Shown in pieces: positions 1 to 8,008 of a DNA stretch of 64,000 nucleotides. Below the pieces are notes generated by a model. It was not told the DNA's origin and did not search any database. It saw only the letters and a program-made list of their open reading frames with translations. Source of the stretch: Delftia sp. PS-11 (lineage in GTDB: Bacteria > Pseudomonadota > Gammaproteobacteria > Burkholderiales > Burkholderiaceae_C); assembly GCF_029870285.1 (NCBI RefSeq), contig NZ_JACSYA010000003.1:124001-188000 (forward strand), written 5' to 3'. The position numbers were made by a program, and so were the translations under genes. Position 1 is the stretch's first letter. Each line of letters opens with the position of its first letter.

Positions 1-618
1 GAAATCGTGGGCCAGGCGCTGTATGCGCTCTACGAAGCTGGGCGCCAGGTGGCGGGCGATGGAGCCGTGGACCATCAGCATGCCTTCGCCCGGATGGTCG
101 AAGCCGCCACCGAAGTAGTCGAGCACAGCGTTCTCGCGGAAATACTCCATCACGGGGCCGCGCGCATGCCAGCGGAAGGTCTTGGCCAGGCGCAGCCGGT
201 AGCGGTTGCCCGGGCGCAGTTCGATGATGCCGATGCGGTCGAGCTGGGCCAGATAGCCGATGCCCTCGGCCTCGGTCAGCCGGTAGGTGGCCACGATCTG
301 CTCCAGCGTCCATTGGCTGAGCACGCAGATGGCCATCAGCAGCAGCTTGCGGTCCGCGACCACGGCCCTTTCCTGCTCGGGGGTCATCTCCTGCAGCAGC
401 GGCTGGCTGTCCGCGACGCGGCGCGCCAGATCGGCGAAATCCAGGCTCAGCGCGCGGCAGATGGCATCGATGCGCGACAGCGGCATATCGCCCTTGGCCA
501 GCATGCGCTTGACGCTGGACTCGGCCATGCCCAGGGCGCACGCCAGATCGGCATAGGTCATCTGGGCGGCCTTGAGTTCTTTCTTCAGGGCAATCACAAG
601 GTCGTTGGTGGTGCTCAT
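1..618 (-). CDS. XRE-family transcriptional regulator (3' end off the window)
   Basis: The frame is open from an ATG at 618 leftward to the window edge (206 codons visible), so the C-terminus is missing. The N-terminal 60 residues carry a helix-turn-helix of the Cro/XRE type (YADLACALGMAESSVKRML, then a second helix around SRIDAICRAL). The following ~140 residues contain a winged-helix-like stretch (LSQWTLEQIVATYRLTEAEG) and no recognised ligand domain. Such proteins are usually one-component DNA-binding regulators; the target is unknown. It is divergent from the ceramidase-like gene at 730 with 111 bp between them, so it may control that gene. No clear ribosome binding site precedes the ATG. 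Confidence 0.75.
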   Translation of the reverse strand, partial: MSTTNDLVIALKKELKAAQMTYADLACALGMAESSVKRMLAKGDMPLSRIDAICRALSLDFADLARRVADSQPLLQEMTPEQERAVVADRKLLLMAICVLSQWTLEQIVATYRLTEAEGIGYLAQLDRIGIIELRPGNRYRLRLAKTFRWHARGPVMEYFRENAVLDYFGGGFDHPGEGMLMVHGSIARHLAPSFVERIQRLAHDF

Positions 619-729
619 GGGGGCAATTATCGATACCGGCGGTGCCGCCAAGCGCTCCAGGTGCACAAATACGATGCCTTTGAGCGTCCTCCTCATGACA
701 CTGCGCCCTCCTGTCCCGAGGAGGAAGAA

Positions 730-1536
730 ATGCCCTTACCGTCGAATCCACGCCTTGGCGTGCCACATGCCCTGGCCAGTGGCGCTGCTGTGCTGGGCCT
801 GCTGGCTCTGTGCGGCCCCTTCGTTGCCCAGCCGCCCGGCTACCATCACTTTGCCGACCAGCGTGCCTGGGGCGCCTTGCCCCATGCGCTCGATGTGCTC
901 AGCAACCTGGCCTTCGCGGCGGCTGCCGTGGCCGGCGCGCGGCTGCTGGCATGCGGGCGCGCGCAGCATCTGCCCGCCGCCTTGCGCTGGCTGGCGGCCC
1001 TGTTTTTCACGGGCCTGGCCTGCTCGGCCGTTGGCTCGGCGGTCTACCACTGGGCGCCCGGCGACGCCACCCTGGCCGGCGACCGCCTGGGCATGGCAAT
1101 CGCCTTTGCCGGCATGCTGGGGCTGGCCGTGCATTCGCGCGTCGCCGGCGGTGCGGGCGTGGCGGCGGCCCTGGGCATGCTGCTTGCGGCCGTGGCGGCC
1201 GTTCTGGTCTGGCTGCACAGCGGCAATGTGCTGCCCTGGGCGCTGGTGCAGGCGGGCGGCATGCTGGCCGTGCTGGCGCTGTCGCCCATGGCGCCGCGCA
1301 TCGGCGGCCTGCCTTTGCGGCTGGGCGCAGTGATCGCCTGGTACGGGGCGGCCAAGCTGCTGGAGTGGGGCGATGCGGCCGTCTTCGATGCCACGGCCGG
1401 CCTGGTCTCCGGGCACAGCCTCAAGCATGTGCTCGCAGCGGCGGCTGCCTGGCCCGTGCTGGCGGCGCTGCGCACGGCCTGTGCGGGCACAATGTGCGCC
1501 GGTGCAGGCGTCCACGGCGGCGCCGCCAACCGTTGA
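730..1536 (+). CDS. Ceramidase-like (CREST superfamily) integral membrane hydrolase
   Basis: A 268-residue protein with about seven hydrophobic helices. The start ATG at 730 follows a strong GAGGAGGAAG Shine-Dalgarno sequence; the frame is open further upstream but without a better start. Motifs match the alkaline ceramidase/CREST pattern: DVLSNLAF in an early helix, GSAVYHWAPGD followed by a DRLGMA segment, and a C-terminal AKLLEWGD with SGHSLKHVLAA. The conserved Ser, Asp and three His of that superfamily, which bind zinc in characterised members, are all present. Expected activity is amide-bond hydrolysis of a membrane lipid; the substrate is unknown because most proteobacteria lack sphingolipids. 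The next gene begins 11 bp downstream and handles lysophospholipids, so the two are probably co-transcribed. Confidence 0.72.
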   Translation: MPLPSNPRLGVPHALASGAAVLGLLALCGPFVAQPPGYHHFADQRAWGALPHALDVLSNLAFAAAAVAGARLLACGRAQHLPAALRWLAALFFTGLACSAVGSAVYHWAPGDATLAGDRLGMAIAFAGMLGLAVHSRVAGGAGVAAALGMLLAAVAAVLVWLHSGNVLPWALVQAGGMLAVLALSPMAPRIGGLPLRLGAVIAWYGAAKLLEWGDAAVFDATAGLVSGHSLKHVLAAAAAWPVLAALRTACAGTMCAGAGVHGGAANR

Positions 1537-1547
1537 GGCAAAACAAG

Positions 1548-3500
1548 ATGTACCAGCAAGACTCCGGCAGCCCGCGTACCGCCGCATCGTCCGCGCACGA
1601 ACACCCCAACCAGTTTGCCCTGCTGGGCCAGCGGCGCTTTGCGCCGTTCTTCTGGACCCAGTTCGCGGGAGCGGCCAACGACAACCTGTTCAAGTTCGCG
1701 CTCACCGTGATGGTGACCTACCAGCTCAGTGTCTCCTGGCTGCCGCCCTCGCTGGCGGGGCTGGCCATCGGCGCGTTGTTCATCCTGCCCTTTCTGCTGT
1801 TTTCGGCAACCTCGGGCCAGTTGACCGACAAGTGGGACAAGACGCGCATGTTCCGCCTGGTCAAGAACCTGGAGATCGCCATCATGGCGCTGGCCGCCTG
1901 GGGCTTCGTGCAGGCCCATGTGCCCGTGCTGCTGGCCTGCGTCTTTCTCATGGGCCTGCACTCCACGCTGTTCGGCCCCGTCAAGTTCGCCTATCTGCCT
2001 CAGGTGCTCAACGAGCGCGAGCTGACGGGCGGCAACGGCATGGTGGAGATGGGCACCTTCGTGGCCATCCTGCTGGGCAATGTAGCAGGCGGCCTGCTGG
2101 TGGCCGTGCCCGAGGTCGGCCATGCCCAGGTGGCCGTGGCCTGCCTGGCGCTGGCGGTGACAGGGCGTCTGTGCGCACAGTTCATCCCCAATGCGCCGGC
2201 CACCGACCCCCACCTGGTCATCAACTGGAACCCCTTCACCGAAACCTGGCGCAACCTGCGCCTGGCGCGCGAACAGCCCGCGGTGTTCCGTTCGCTGCTG
2301 GGCATCAGCTGGATGTGGTTCTTCGGCGCCGTGTTCCTGGCCCAGTTCCCCAGCTTCGCCAAGGAGGTGCTGCATGGCGACGAGCATGTAGCCTCGCTGC
2401 TGCTGGTGGTGTTTTCCGTGGGCATCGGCATCGGCTCGCTGCTGTGCGAGGTCTTCAGCCGCCGCCATGTGGAGATTGGTCTGGTGCCGCTGGGCGCCAT
2501 CGGCATGAGCGTATTCGCCGTGGACCTGTTCTTTGCTGCCAGCGCGCTGCCGCCTTCCGGGCTGATGGGCGTGGGAGCCTTCTTCGCGCAGCCCGCCCAC
2601 TGGCGCGTGATGGCCGATCTGGGCCTGCTGGCCTTGTCGGCGGGCATCTACAGCGTGCCCATGTACGCGCTCATCCAGATGCGCAGCCAGCCCACGCACC
2701 GCGCGCGCATCATCGCGGCCAACAACATTCTCAATGCCCTGTTCATGATCGCCGCCAGCGTGCTGGCTGGCGCCCTGCTGTCGGCAGGCCTGAGCATTCC
2801 CCAGGTGTTCCTGGCCACGGGCATTGCCAACGCCATCGTGGCCGCCTACATCTTCCTGCTGGTGCCCGAATACCTGCTGCGCTTCGTGGCCTGGGTGGCC
2901 TCGCGTTTCGTCTACCGCTTCAGGGTGCAGGGCGATGAGCACCTGCCGACTGCGGGCGCGGCCATCCTGGCCTGCAACCATGTGAGCTTTGTCGATGCGG
3001 TGCTGCTCATGGCCGCCAGCCCCCGGCCTATTTATTTCCTCATGGACCACCGCATCTTCCGCGTGCCGGTGCTGGGCTGGCTGTTCCGCCTGGCCAGGGC
3101 GATTCCCGTGGCGCCCCAGAAAGAAGATCCGGCCACCTACGAAGCCGCATTCGAGCGCGCTGCCCAGGTGCTGCGCGAAGGCGACCTGCTGGCGATCTTC
3201 CCGGAAGGCGGCATCACGCGCGACGGGCAACTGCAGGAGTTCAAGGGCGGCATCATGAAGATCGTCGAGCGTGCGCGCGGCGAAGGCCTGCAGGTGCCCG
3301 TGATTCCCATGGCACTGACCAACCTCTGGGGCTCGTACTTCAGTCGCATCGAGCAGGGTGGCGCTATGGTGCGGCCATTTCGCCGGGGCCTGTTCAACCG
3401 CGTGGGCCTGCATGTGGGCGCGCCGGTGGCGCAGCATGAGGTGCAGCCGGCGCTGCTGCGCGAGCGCGTGCAGCAGCTGCTGGCCAGCGGGTCTTCGTGA
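1548..3500 (+). CDS. MFS lysophospholipid transporter fused to PlsC-type acyltransferase
   Basis: A 650-residue fusion. Residues ~20-430 form a 12-helix MFS domain like LplT (FAPFFWTQFAGAANDNLFKF near the N-terminus), which flips lysophospholipids across the inner membrane. Residues ~450-650 form a PlsC/LPLAT acyltransferase with the catalytic block NHVSFVD (H-X4-D) and the FPEGGITRDG substrate motif. In E. coli the equivalent functions are split between LplT and Aas; here the acyl-ACP synthetase domain of Aas is absent, so the acyl donor must come from elsewhere. The predicted role is recycling lysophospholipids back to diacyl forms. The ATG at 1548 lies 11 bp after the ceramidase-like gene, suggesting one lipid-repair transcript. 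Confidence 0.85.
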   Translation: MYQQDSGSPRTAASSAHEHPNQFALLGQRRFAPFFWTQFAGAANDNLFKFALTVMVTYQLSVSWLPPSLAGLAIGALFILPFLLFSATSGQLTDKWDKTRMFRLVKNLEIAIMALAAWGFVQAHVPVLLACVFLMGLHSTLFGPVKFAYLPQVLNERELTGGNGMVEMGTFVAILLGNVAGGLLVAVPEVGHAQVAVACLALAVTGRLCAQFIPNAPATDPHLVINWNPFTETWRNLRLAREQPAVFRSLLGISWMWFFGAVFLAQFPSFAKEVLHGDEHVASLLLVVFSVGIGIGSLLCEVFSRRHVEIGLVPLGAIGMSVFAVDLFFAASALPPSGLMGVGAFFAQPAHWRVMADLGLLALSAGIYSVPMYALIQMRSQPTHRARIIAANNILNALFMIAASVLAGALLSAGLSIPQVFLATGIANAIVAAYIFLLVPEYLLRFVAWVASRFVYRFRVQGDEHLPTAGAAILACNHVSFVDAVLLMAASPRPIYFLMDHRIFRVPVLGWLFRLARAIPVAPQKEDPATYEAAFERAAQVLREGDLLAIFPEGGITRDGQLQEFKGGIMKIVERARGEGLQVPVIPMALTNLWGSYFSRIEQGGAMVRPFRRGLFNRVGLHVGAPVAQHEVQPALLRERVQQLLASGSS

Positions 3501-3692
3501 CCGCTGCGGGCCGCAGGCAGGAGGGCGTGCTGTGCAAGGATGCGCAGCACTCTGGCAAGGCGGGAAAGTATCGTTTGAAGATACCGAATAGCCAGCGGAT
3601 GGGCACTGCAGCAGTTGGTTGCAGACATGCCGGCGGTGTGCGGGCACGATGCGTTCCGTGTTCAACCAACGCCCTTCAGGGCCTCGCGGCAA

Positions 3693-4178
3693 ATGTCCTC
3701 CTCCCCTATCGTCGTTCAGCGTGATACCCGTGCCTGGCAACTGCAGGTGTGGATTTCCTTTGGCATCGCGGTCTTCCTGTGCGGCGTCGGTCTGGCATGG
3801 CTGCCCGGCGAGGAGATGGAGATGGCCTTCATGGTGATGGGCTATGTGTTCTGCCTGTCCGCCGCCTTCGTACTGGCTAAGTTTGTGCGGGACAACGAGG
3901 GTCGCCGCCGTGGTGCAGGCGACACGCCCTTGTGGGGTCTGGTGGTCTGGGGCGGCTTTGCCGTGGCCATGGGCCTGACGGGCTGGGGCCTGCTGGGCAT
4001 GGACATCAACGTGACCTACAAGGCTTTCCTGGGCGTGAGCTGGCTGTACCTGATCACCACGGCCTTCACGCTGGCCAAGATGCTGCGCGACCGCCATGAA
4101 GCCGATCTGCTGCAGGCCCGGCTGCATGGCCGCCACGAATCGGGTCAGCAGACCCCGGCTGGCGGCAGCAGCGAATAA
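3693..4178 (+). CDS. YiaA/YiaB-like inner membrane protein
   Basis: A 161-residue protein with two repeats of a two-helix unit: WISFGIAVFLCGVGLAWLP with a following GYVFCLSAAFVLAKFVRDN, then WGGFAVAMGLTGWGLLG with SWLYLITTAFTLAKMLRD. This is the YiaAB two-helix arrangement, duplicated. Members are small inner-membrane proteins of unknown biochemical function. The frame is open further upstream, but ATG 3693 places the hydrophobic core close to the N-terminus as in the family; no strong ribosome binding site is visible. A 192-bp gap separates it from the acyltransferase gene, so it probably has its own promoter. Confidence 0.62.
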   Translation: MSSSPIVVQRDTRAWQLQVWISFGIAVFLCGVGLAWLPGEEMEMAFMVMGYVFCLSAAFVLAKFVRDNEGRRRGAGDTPLWGLVVWGGFAVAMGLTGWGLLGMDINVTYKAFLGVSWLYLITTAFTLAKMLRDRHEADLLQARLHGRHESGQQTPAGGSSE

Positions 4179-4204
4179 GTCCCGGCGAGCGTTCCATGTT
4201 TTCC

Positions 4205-4237
4205 GGATTGCCCTGCGCCTTCAAGGCGTGGCAATCC
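4205..4237. promoter_or_regulatory. Hairpin upstream of the envelope operon
   Basis: An inverted repeat GGATTGCC...GGCAATCC encloses an inner CGCCT-TCA-AGGCG stem, 18 bp upstream of the ATG at 4255. It has no T-tract, so it is not a standard intrinsic terminator. It could be a 5'-UTR structure or a weak terminator for the preceding gene. Only the base pairing is observed; function is a guess. Confidence 0.35.
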
Positions 4238-4254
4238 TCTGCATCCAGGAGTGA

Positions 4255-4707
4255 ATGATGAGCAAAGTGTCTTTTTCCCGCCGGCTGTCGTGTGCGCTGC
4301 TGATGGCAGGCGCGCTGTGGGCGGCCGCTGCACCGGCAAGGGCCCAGAGCGAGGTTTCTGCCGCGCTGTCCATGCTGCCGGTGGCTTCCGTGGTGGGCAC
4401 CGCTTCAGTGGCTTCGGCGGCGGCCGGCTCCGTGGTGGTGGTGCCCGCAGCGCTGCTGGTCAGCGGCGCGGTGCTGACGGTCAAGGCGGTCGAGGCATCG
4501 GCCACGGGGACCGTGTACCTGCTGGAGCGCGCATCCGATGGCGCACAGGTCAGCGTGGAAGTGGCAGGGCGTGCCACCTATGCCGTGGGCACGGCAGTGG
4601 CCTGCAGCGCGATCGGCGCGGGCACCATCATTTCCGCCGCCGGCAAGGTGCTGGCCTTCATCCCCAACGAAATCGGCAAAGCCCTGCTGCATAACGAACG
4701 CCTGTAA
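4255..4707 (+). CDS. Secreted hypothetical protein, Ala/Val-rich
   Basis: A 150-residue protein (double ATG at 4255/4258, preceded by CCAGGAGTG). It begins with a classical signal peptide: basic FSRRLS, hydrophobic core, and a likely cleavage after ARA in APARAQ. The mature part is very rich in Ala, Val, Ser and Gly and contains a hydrophobic segment with two cysteine-free Gly-rich turns (VGTAVACSAIGAG holds the only Cys). I do not recognise a family. It is separated by 2 bp from the DUF2145 gene and by 27 bp from the next, so the three form an operon probably acting in the periplasm or inner membrane. Confidence 0.6.
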   Translation: MMSKVSFSRRLSCALLMAGALWAAAAPARAQSEVSAALSMLPVASVVGTASVASAAAGSVVVVPAALLVSGAVLTVKAVEASATGTVYLLERASDGAQVSVEVAGRATYAVGTAVACSAIGAGTIISAAGKVLAFIPNEIGKALLHNERL

Positions 4708-4709
4708 CC

Positions 4710-5522
4710 ATGCCATACCGCACACACATCCCTGCGCGCATGGCCTGCCTGGGCCTGCTGCTGGCCGCTGCCGTGGGCACGGCCCACGCGGGCCGCAGCT
4801 GCGAGGACAAGCCGCTGACGCCCCAGACCCTGCAGAAATCGCTGGACCTGGCACAGCGCATTGCCCAGGTGCTGGACGCCGAGCATGAAAAAAATGGCAC
4901 GCGCGTCGTGCTGCTGGCGCGCGTGGGCCAGGACCTGAGCAAGTACGATCTGCGCTATTCGCATTACGGCTGGGCCTACAAGACAGCCGAAGGCCCCTGG
5001 CGCGTGGCGCACAAGCTCAACGAATGCGGCACGGCGGGCGGCCATATCTACCGCCAGGGCCTGGGGGAGTTCTTCATGGATGACCTGTGGCGCTACGAGG
5101 CCGGCATCCAGGTGCCCACGCCCGCCGTCCAGCAGGCGCTGTGGAGCTTTCTGACCCAGCCCCAGACCGTGCTGCGGCTGCAGCACGAGCCCTATAGCAT
5201 GGTCAGCTATGCCTGGGCACAACGCTACCAGCAGTCCAACCAGTGGGCGACGGAAACCCTGGCTGCGGCGATGGAGCCGGCATCCGTGCTGCGGCGTGAC
5301 CAGGCCCAGGCCTGGCTGCGCTTCAAGGGCTATGAGCCCGGCGTGCTCACGATACGCGCGCTGACCCGCCTGGGCGGGCGCATGACGGCGGCCAACATCG
5401 CCTTTGACGACCACCCGAGCGACAAGCGCTATGCCAGCCGCATCGAGACCGTGACCGTCGAGTCGGTGATGCAGTGGCTGCAGCGCAGCCAGCTTGCAGG
5501 TGCTCCACGCAGCCTGCCCTGA
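4710..5522 (+). CDS. DUF2145 family secreted protein
   Basis: A 270-residue protein with a signal peptide (cleavage near THAG) and the DUF2145 signature: an N-terminal LxLAQRIAQVLD helix, a VVLLARVGQDLSKYDLRYSH block and KLNECGTA. The family is common in betaproteobacteria and pseudomonads and has no assigned activity; the conserved His, Tyr, Asn and Cys (YSHYGWAY, LNECGT) resemble a papain/NlpC-like fold, but this is my inference. It starts 2 bp after the stop of the upstream secreted protein gene, so translation is probably coupled, and it is followed by a membrane zinc-ribbon protein in the same operon. Confidence 0.75.
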   Translation: MPYRTHIPARMACLGLLLAAAVGTAHAGRSCEDKPLTPQTLQKSLDLAQRIAQVLDAEHEKNGTRVVLLARVGQDLSKYDLRYSHYGWAYKTAEGPWRVAHKLNECGTAGGHIYRQGLGEFFMDDLWRYEAGIQVPTPAVQQALWSFLTQPQTVLRLQHEPYSMVSYAWAQRYQQSNQWATETLAAAMEPASVLRRDQAQAWLRFKGYEPGVLTIRALTRLGGRMTAANIAFDDHPSDKRYASRIETVTVESVMQWLQRSQLAGAPRSLP

Positions 5523-5549
5523 TGGTTTTTCTTTGACGGAGTCAGCCCC

Positions 5550-6626
5550 ATGAGCAAGGCTTTGCGATTGCCCGAGAAATGGTTCCGCCGCGGCCTGTGG
5601 CTGGTGGCGGTGATTTTTGCGTCCTTTCTGATCGGCCTGGGTGGCCTGGTGGTGGGCGACCTGCCGCAGGTCGAGTCACCGCGCAGCGTGGAGGATTTCA
5701 TGGCGCCCGCGCAGGCCGAGCCTGTGAAGGCCGAAATCCAGTCGGCCAGGGCCGAGTACGACAAGGCCGGCAAGGCACTGGAGAGCGCGAACCTCAAGCA
5801 CGGCACGGCCCAGGCCCGCTACCAGTCTGCGCGCGAGACATTTGACAACTGGGTGGCCACGCGCAAGGCGACGGCCCGACCGGACCAGGACAGCGAGCTG
5901 ATTGCCCGCACCCGTGCGCTGGACGCCCTCAAGCAGGAAGAAAACGCATCGCGCGCTGCCGTGGAGCAGTTGCAGGAGTCCAGCCTGCAGGCGCGCCAGC
6001 GCCTGGATGCTGCCAATCAGCGCTGGAGCGAGCTGCGCGATGGCGCCGTGCCGGCCTGGCGGGCAGAGATGCGGGCCATCGAGCTGCGCGTATTCCTGTT
6101 GCGCCTGGCGGTGACGCTGCCTTTGCTGCTGGTGGCCGGCTGGCTGTTCGCCCGGCAGCGCAAAAGCACCTGGTGGCCCTTTGTCTGGGGCTTCATCTTT
6201 TTCGCGCTGTTCGCCTTCTTCGTCGAGCTGGTGCCCTACCTGCCAGACTACGGCGGCTATGTGCGCTATGTGGTCGGCATCGTAGTCACGGTGCTGCTGG
6301 GCCGTGCCGCCATCCTGGCGCTCAACCGCTACCTGGAGCGGCAAAAGCAGCAGGAATCCCTGCCTGAGACCCAGCGCCGCGAGGAACTGGGCTATGACGT
6401 GGCTCTGGCACGGCTGGCCAAGGGCGTGTGCCCTGGCTGCGAGCGCTCCGTGGATCTGAAGGACGCTGGCATCGATTTCTGCCCGCATTGCGGCATCGGG
6501 CTGTTCGACCGCTGCGGCCAGTGCAGCACACGCAAGAGCGCCTTCTCCCGGTTCTGCCACGCATGCGGCACGCCTGCACGCGCAGGCGAGTGCAGCGCCA
6601 GCCCGGCGGCAGACGGTCATGTGTAA
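5550..6626 (+). CDS. Membrane protein with coiled coil and C-terminal double zinc ribbon
   Basis: A 358-residue protein. Residues ~12-35 form a transmembrane anchor, ~50-165 a long charged coiled coil (Ala/Gln/Glu/Arg-rich) that should lie in the periplasm, ~172-265 three more helices, and the C-terminus two CxxC pairs in tandem (CPGCERS/CPHCGIG, then CGQCSTR/CHACGTP), a zinc-ribbon pair expected in the cytoplasm. It is the last gene of the 4255-6626 operon. Function is unknown; the design suggests a membrane scaffold linking a periplasmic coiled coil to a cytoplasmic metal-bound module. No enzyme motif is seen. Confidence 0.68.
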   Translation: MSKALRLPEKWFRRGLWLVAVIFASFLIGLGGLVVGDLPQVESPRSVEDFMAPAQAEPVKAEIQSARAEYDKAGKALESANLKHGTAQARYQSARETFDNWVATRKATARPDQDSELIARTRALDALKQEENASRAAVEQLQESSLQARQRLDAANQRWSELRDGAVPAWRAEMRAIELRVFLLRLAVTLPLLLVAGWLFARQRKSTWWPFVWGFIFFALFAFFVELVPYLPDYGGYVRYVVGIVVTVLLGRAAILALNRYLERQKQQESLPETQRREELGYDVALARLAKGVCPGCERSVDLKDAGIDFCPHCGIGLFDRCGQCSTRKSAFSRFCHACGTPARAGECSASPAADGHV

Positions 6627-6723
6627 CGATTTGTGGTAAACACGGGACACGGGCGCCGCGATCCATGGCTGGCGCTCTTTCCTTGTCCACCGTGCAGGAG
6701 CTTGTGCACGCAGCGAGAAAGCC

Positions 6724-7923
6724 ATGCCGCGCCCCATGTCCGAGACTGCAGAGGTACCGCCCGCATCCATCCGTGAAGCTGGGGCGTGGTCCTGGCTGCC
6801 GTTGTGCACCTGGGCGGCTGGCGCTGTGCTGCTGGCCTGCCATGTGGCAGCGGGTGCGGCTGCCTGGCGTGCCTGGGGCAGCTATGTGGCGTTGTCCGGC
6901 CTGGCTGGCATGGCCTGGGCATGGCATGGTCATGCCCGCCGCAGACGGCTAACCGCCGTGCTGCGCGGCCATGGCTGGGTGCAGGCCACGGCTGCGCTGG
7001 CGCTGGCGGCATGGCAACCGTCGCTGGCATGGCCCTCGGCCCTGCTGTGGTTTGGGGCGGTGGCCTGGCTGCCCTGGGATACGGAACGCGAGCCGGTGCT
7101 GCACCTGCCCCCGGGCCAACTGGCCCTGCTGTGCGCCATGCTGCCCCTGGTCGTTGCCGTGGTGGTGGCCAGGCCTGTGCTGGCGCCGGGCTCCGTGTCC
7201 GTGCGCCTGCTGTGGCTGGCGGGCATGCTGCTGCCCCTGGTCACCCATGGGCTGGTCATGTGGCTGGCGCTGGGCCGGCTGCAGCGGCACTATGGTCACG
7301 GGCTGGCGCAATTGGCCCGCCAGTGCGATGCGCTGTCACAAGAAGTCCTGCAACTGCAGGCCCGTGTATCGGGCCTGCAGCACTCTTCAGGCCGCGATGC
7401 CTTGACAGGGGTCTCCAGTTTTGAGCGTCTCATGGAGAGTGTGGACGCACTGCGCGAGCGCCATGCGCGCAAGCCCGAGCCGTTTTGCGTGGTGCTGCTG
7501 GCGCTGGACCCCTGGGTGGCGCGCGAGGGCGTCCCCTCCGTGCCCTGGGCGCCACCGCTGCAGGACCGGGTGCTGCTCATGCTCAGCGGCTTGCTGACCA
7601 CGCATCTGCGTGCCGTGGATGGCATCGGGCGCTACCGTGGCGATATCTTCATGCTGGTGATGCCCGACACCTCTTGCGAGCAGGCGGTCTGGGCGCTGCA
7701 GCGCCTGCGCCATGGCATGCGCCAGCACCCTGGCAGCGAAGCGTCAGACCGTGCCATAGACAAGGACAGCCTGACGCTGACGCTGGCTGTGGCGCAGTTC
7801 CAGCCGGGGGAGACATCGCAACGGCTGGTGCAGCGTGCCGAGGCAGCGCTGGTGCAGGGGCACGCCTGCGGGCGCAATCAGATCGTGATTGCCGAAGACG
7901 TCAAGCCGCCGGACCAGTCCTGA
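6724..7923 (+). CDS. Membrane GGDEF-domain protein with degenerate active site
   Basis: A 399-residue protein with about six N-terminal hydrophobic helices (residues ~20-190), a short coiled coil (QLARQCDALSQEVLQLQARV) and a C-terminal GGDEF fold starting at DALTGVSSFERL. The active-site loop reads RYRGDIF where diguanylate cyclases have GG(D/E)EF, and the metal-binding LDVDHFKxIND block is replaced by LALDPWVAREG, so cyclase activity is unlikely. The allosteric I-site RxxD (RAVD) is retained five residues before the loop, which would still allow c-di-GMP binding. It sits directly upstream of an intact paralogue of similar architecture, suggesting duplication and conversion into a sensor or partner. 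Confidence 0.8.
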   Translation: MPRPMSETAEVPPASIREAGAWSWLPLCTWAAGAVLLACHVAAGAAAWRAWGSYVALSGLAGMAWAWHGHARRRRLTAVLRGHGWVQATAALALAAWQPSLAWPSALLWFGAVAWLPWDTEREPVLHLPPGQLALLCAMLPLVVAVVVARPVLAPGSVSVRLLWLAGMLLPLVTHGLVMWLALGRLQRHYGHGLAQLARQCDALSQEVLQLQARVSGLQHSSGRDALTGVSSFERLMESVDALRERHARKPEPFCVVLLALDPWVAREGVPSVPWAPPLQDRVLLMLSGLLTTHLRAVDGIGRYRGDIFMLVMPDTSCEQAVWALQRLRHGMRQHPGSEASDRAIDKDSLTLTLAVAQFQPGETSQRLVQRAEAALVQGHACGRNQIVIAEDVKPPDQS

Positions 7924-8008
7924 GTGGCGTCAGGGGCTGTATGCCCCACAGGTCGGGATGCGGTCACAATGGCTGCCAACAGAGGCCGCCGGCCTCGTGC
8001 TTTTTCGC

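Noticed and set aside
1044..4136. A 1030-codon open frame on the minus strand opposite the ceramidase-like and MFS-PlsC genes
   Set aside because: It is antisense to recognised genes, rich in His, Gln, Arg and Ala as expected for shadow frames in high-GC DNA, and has no domain.
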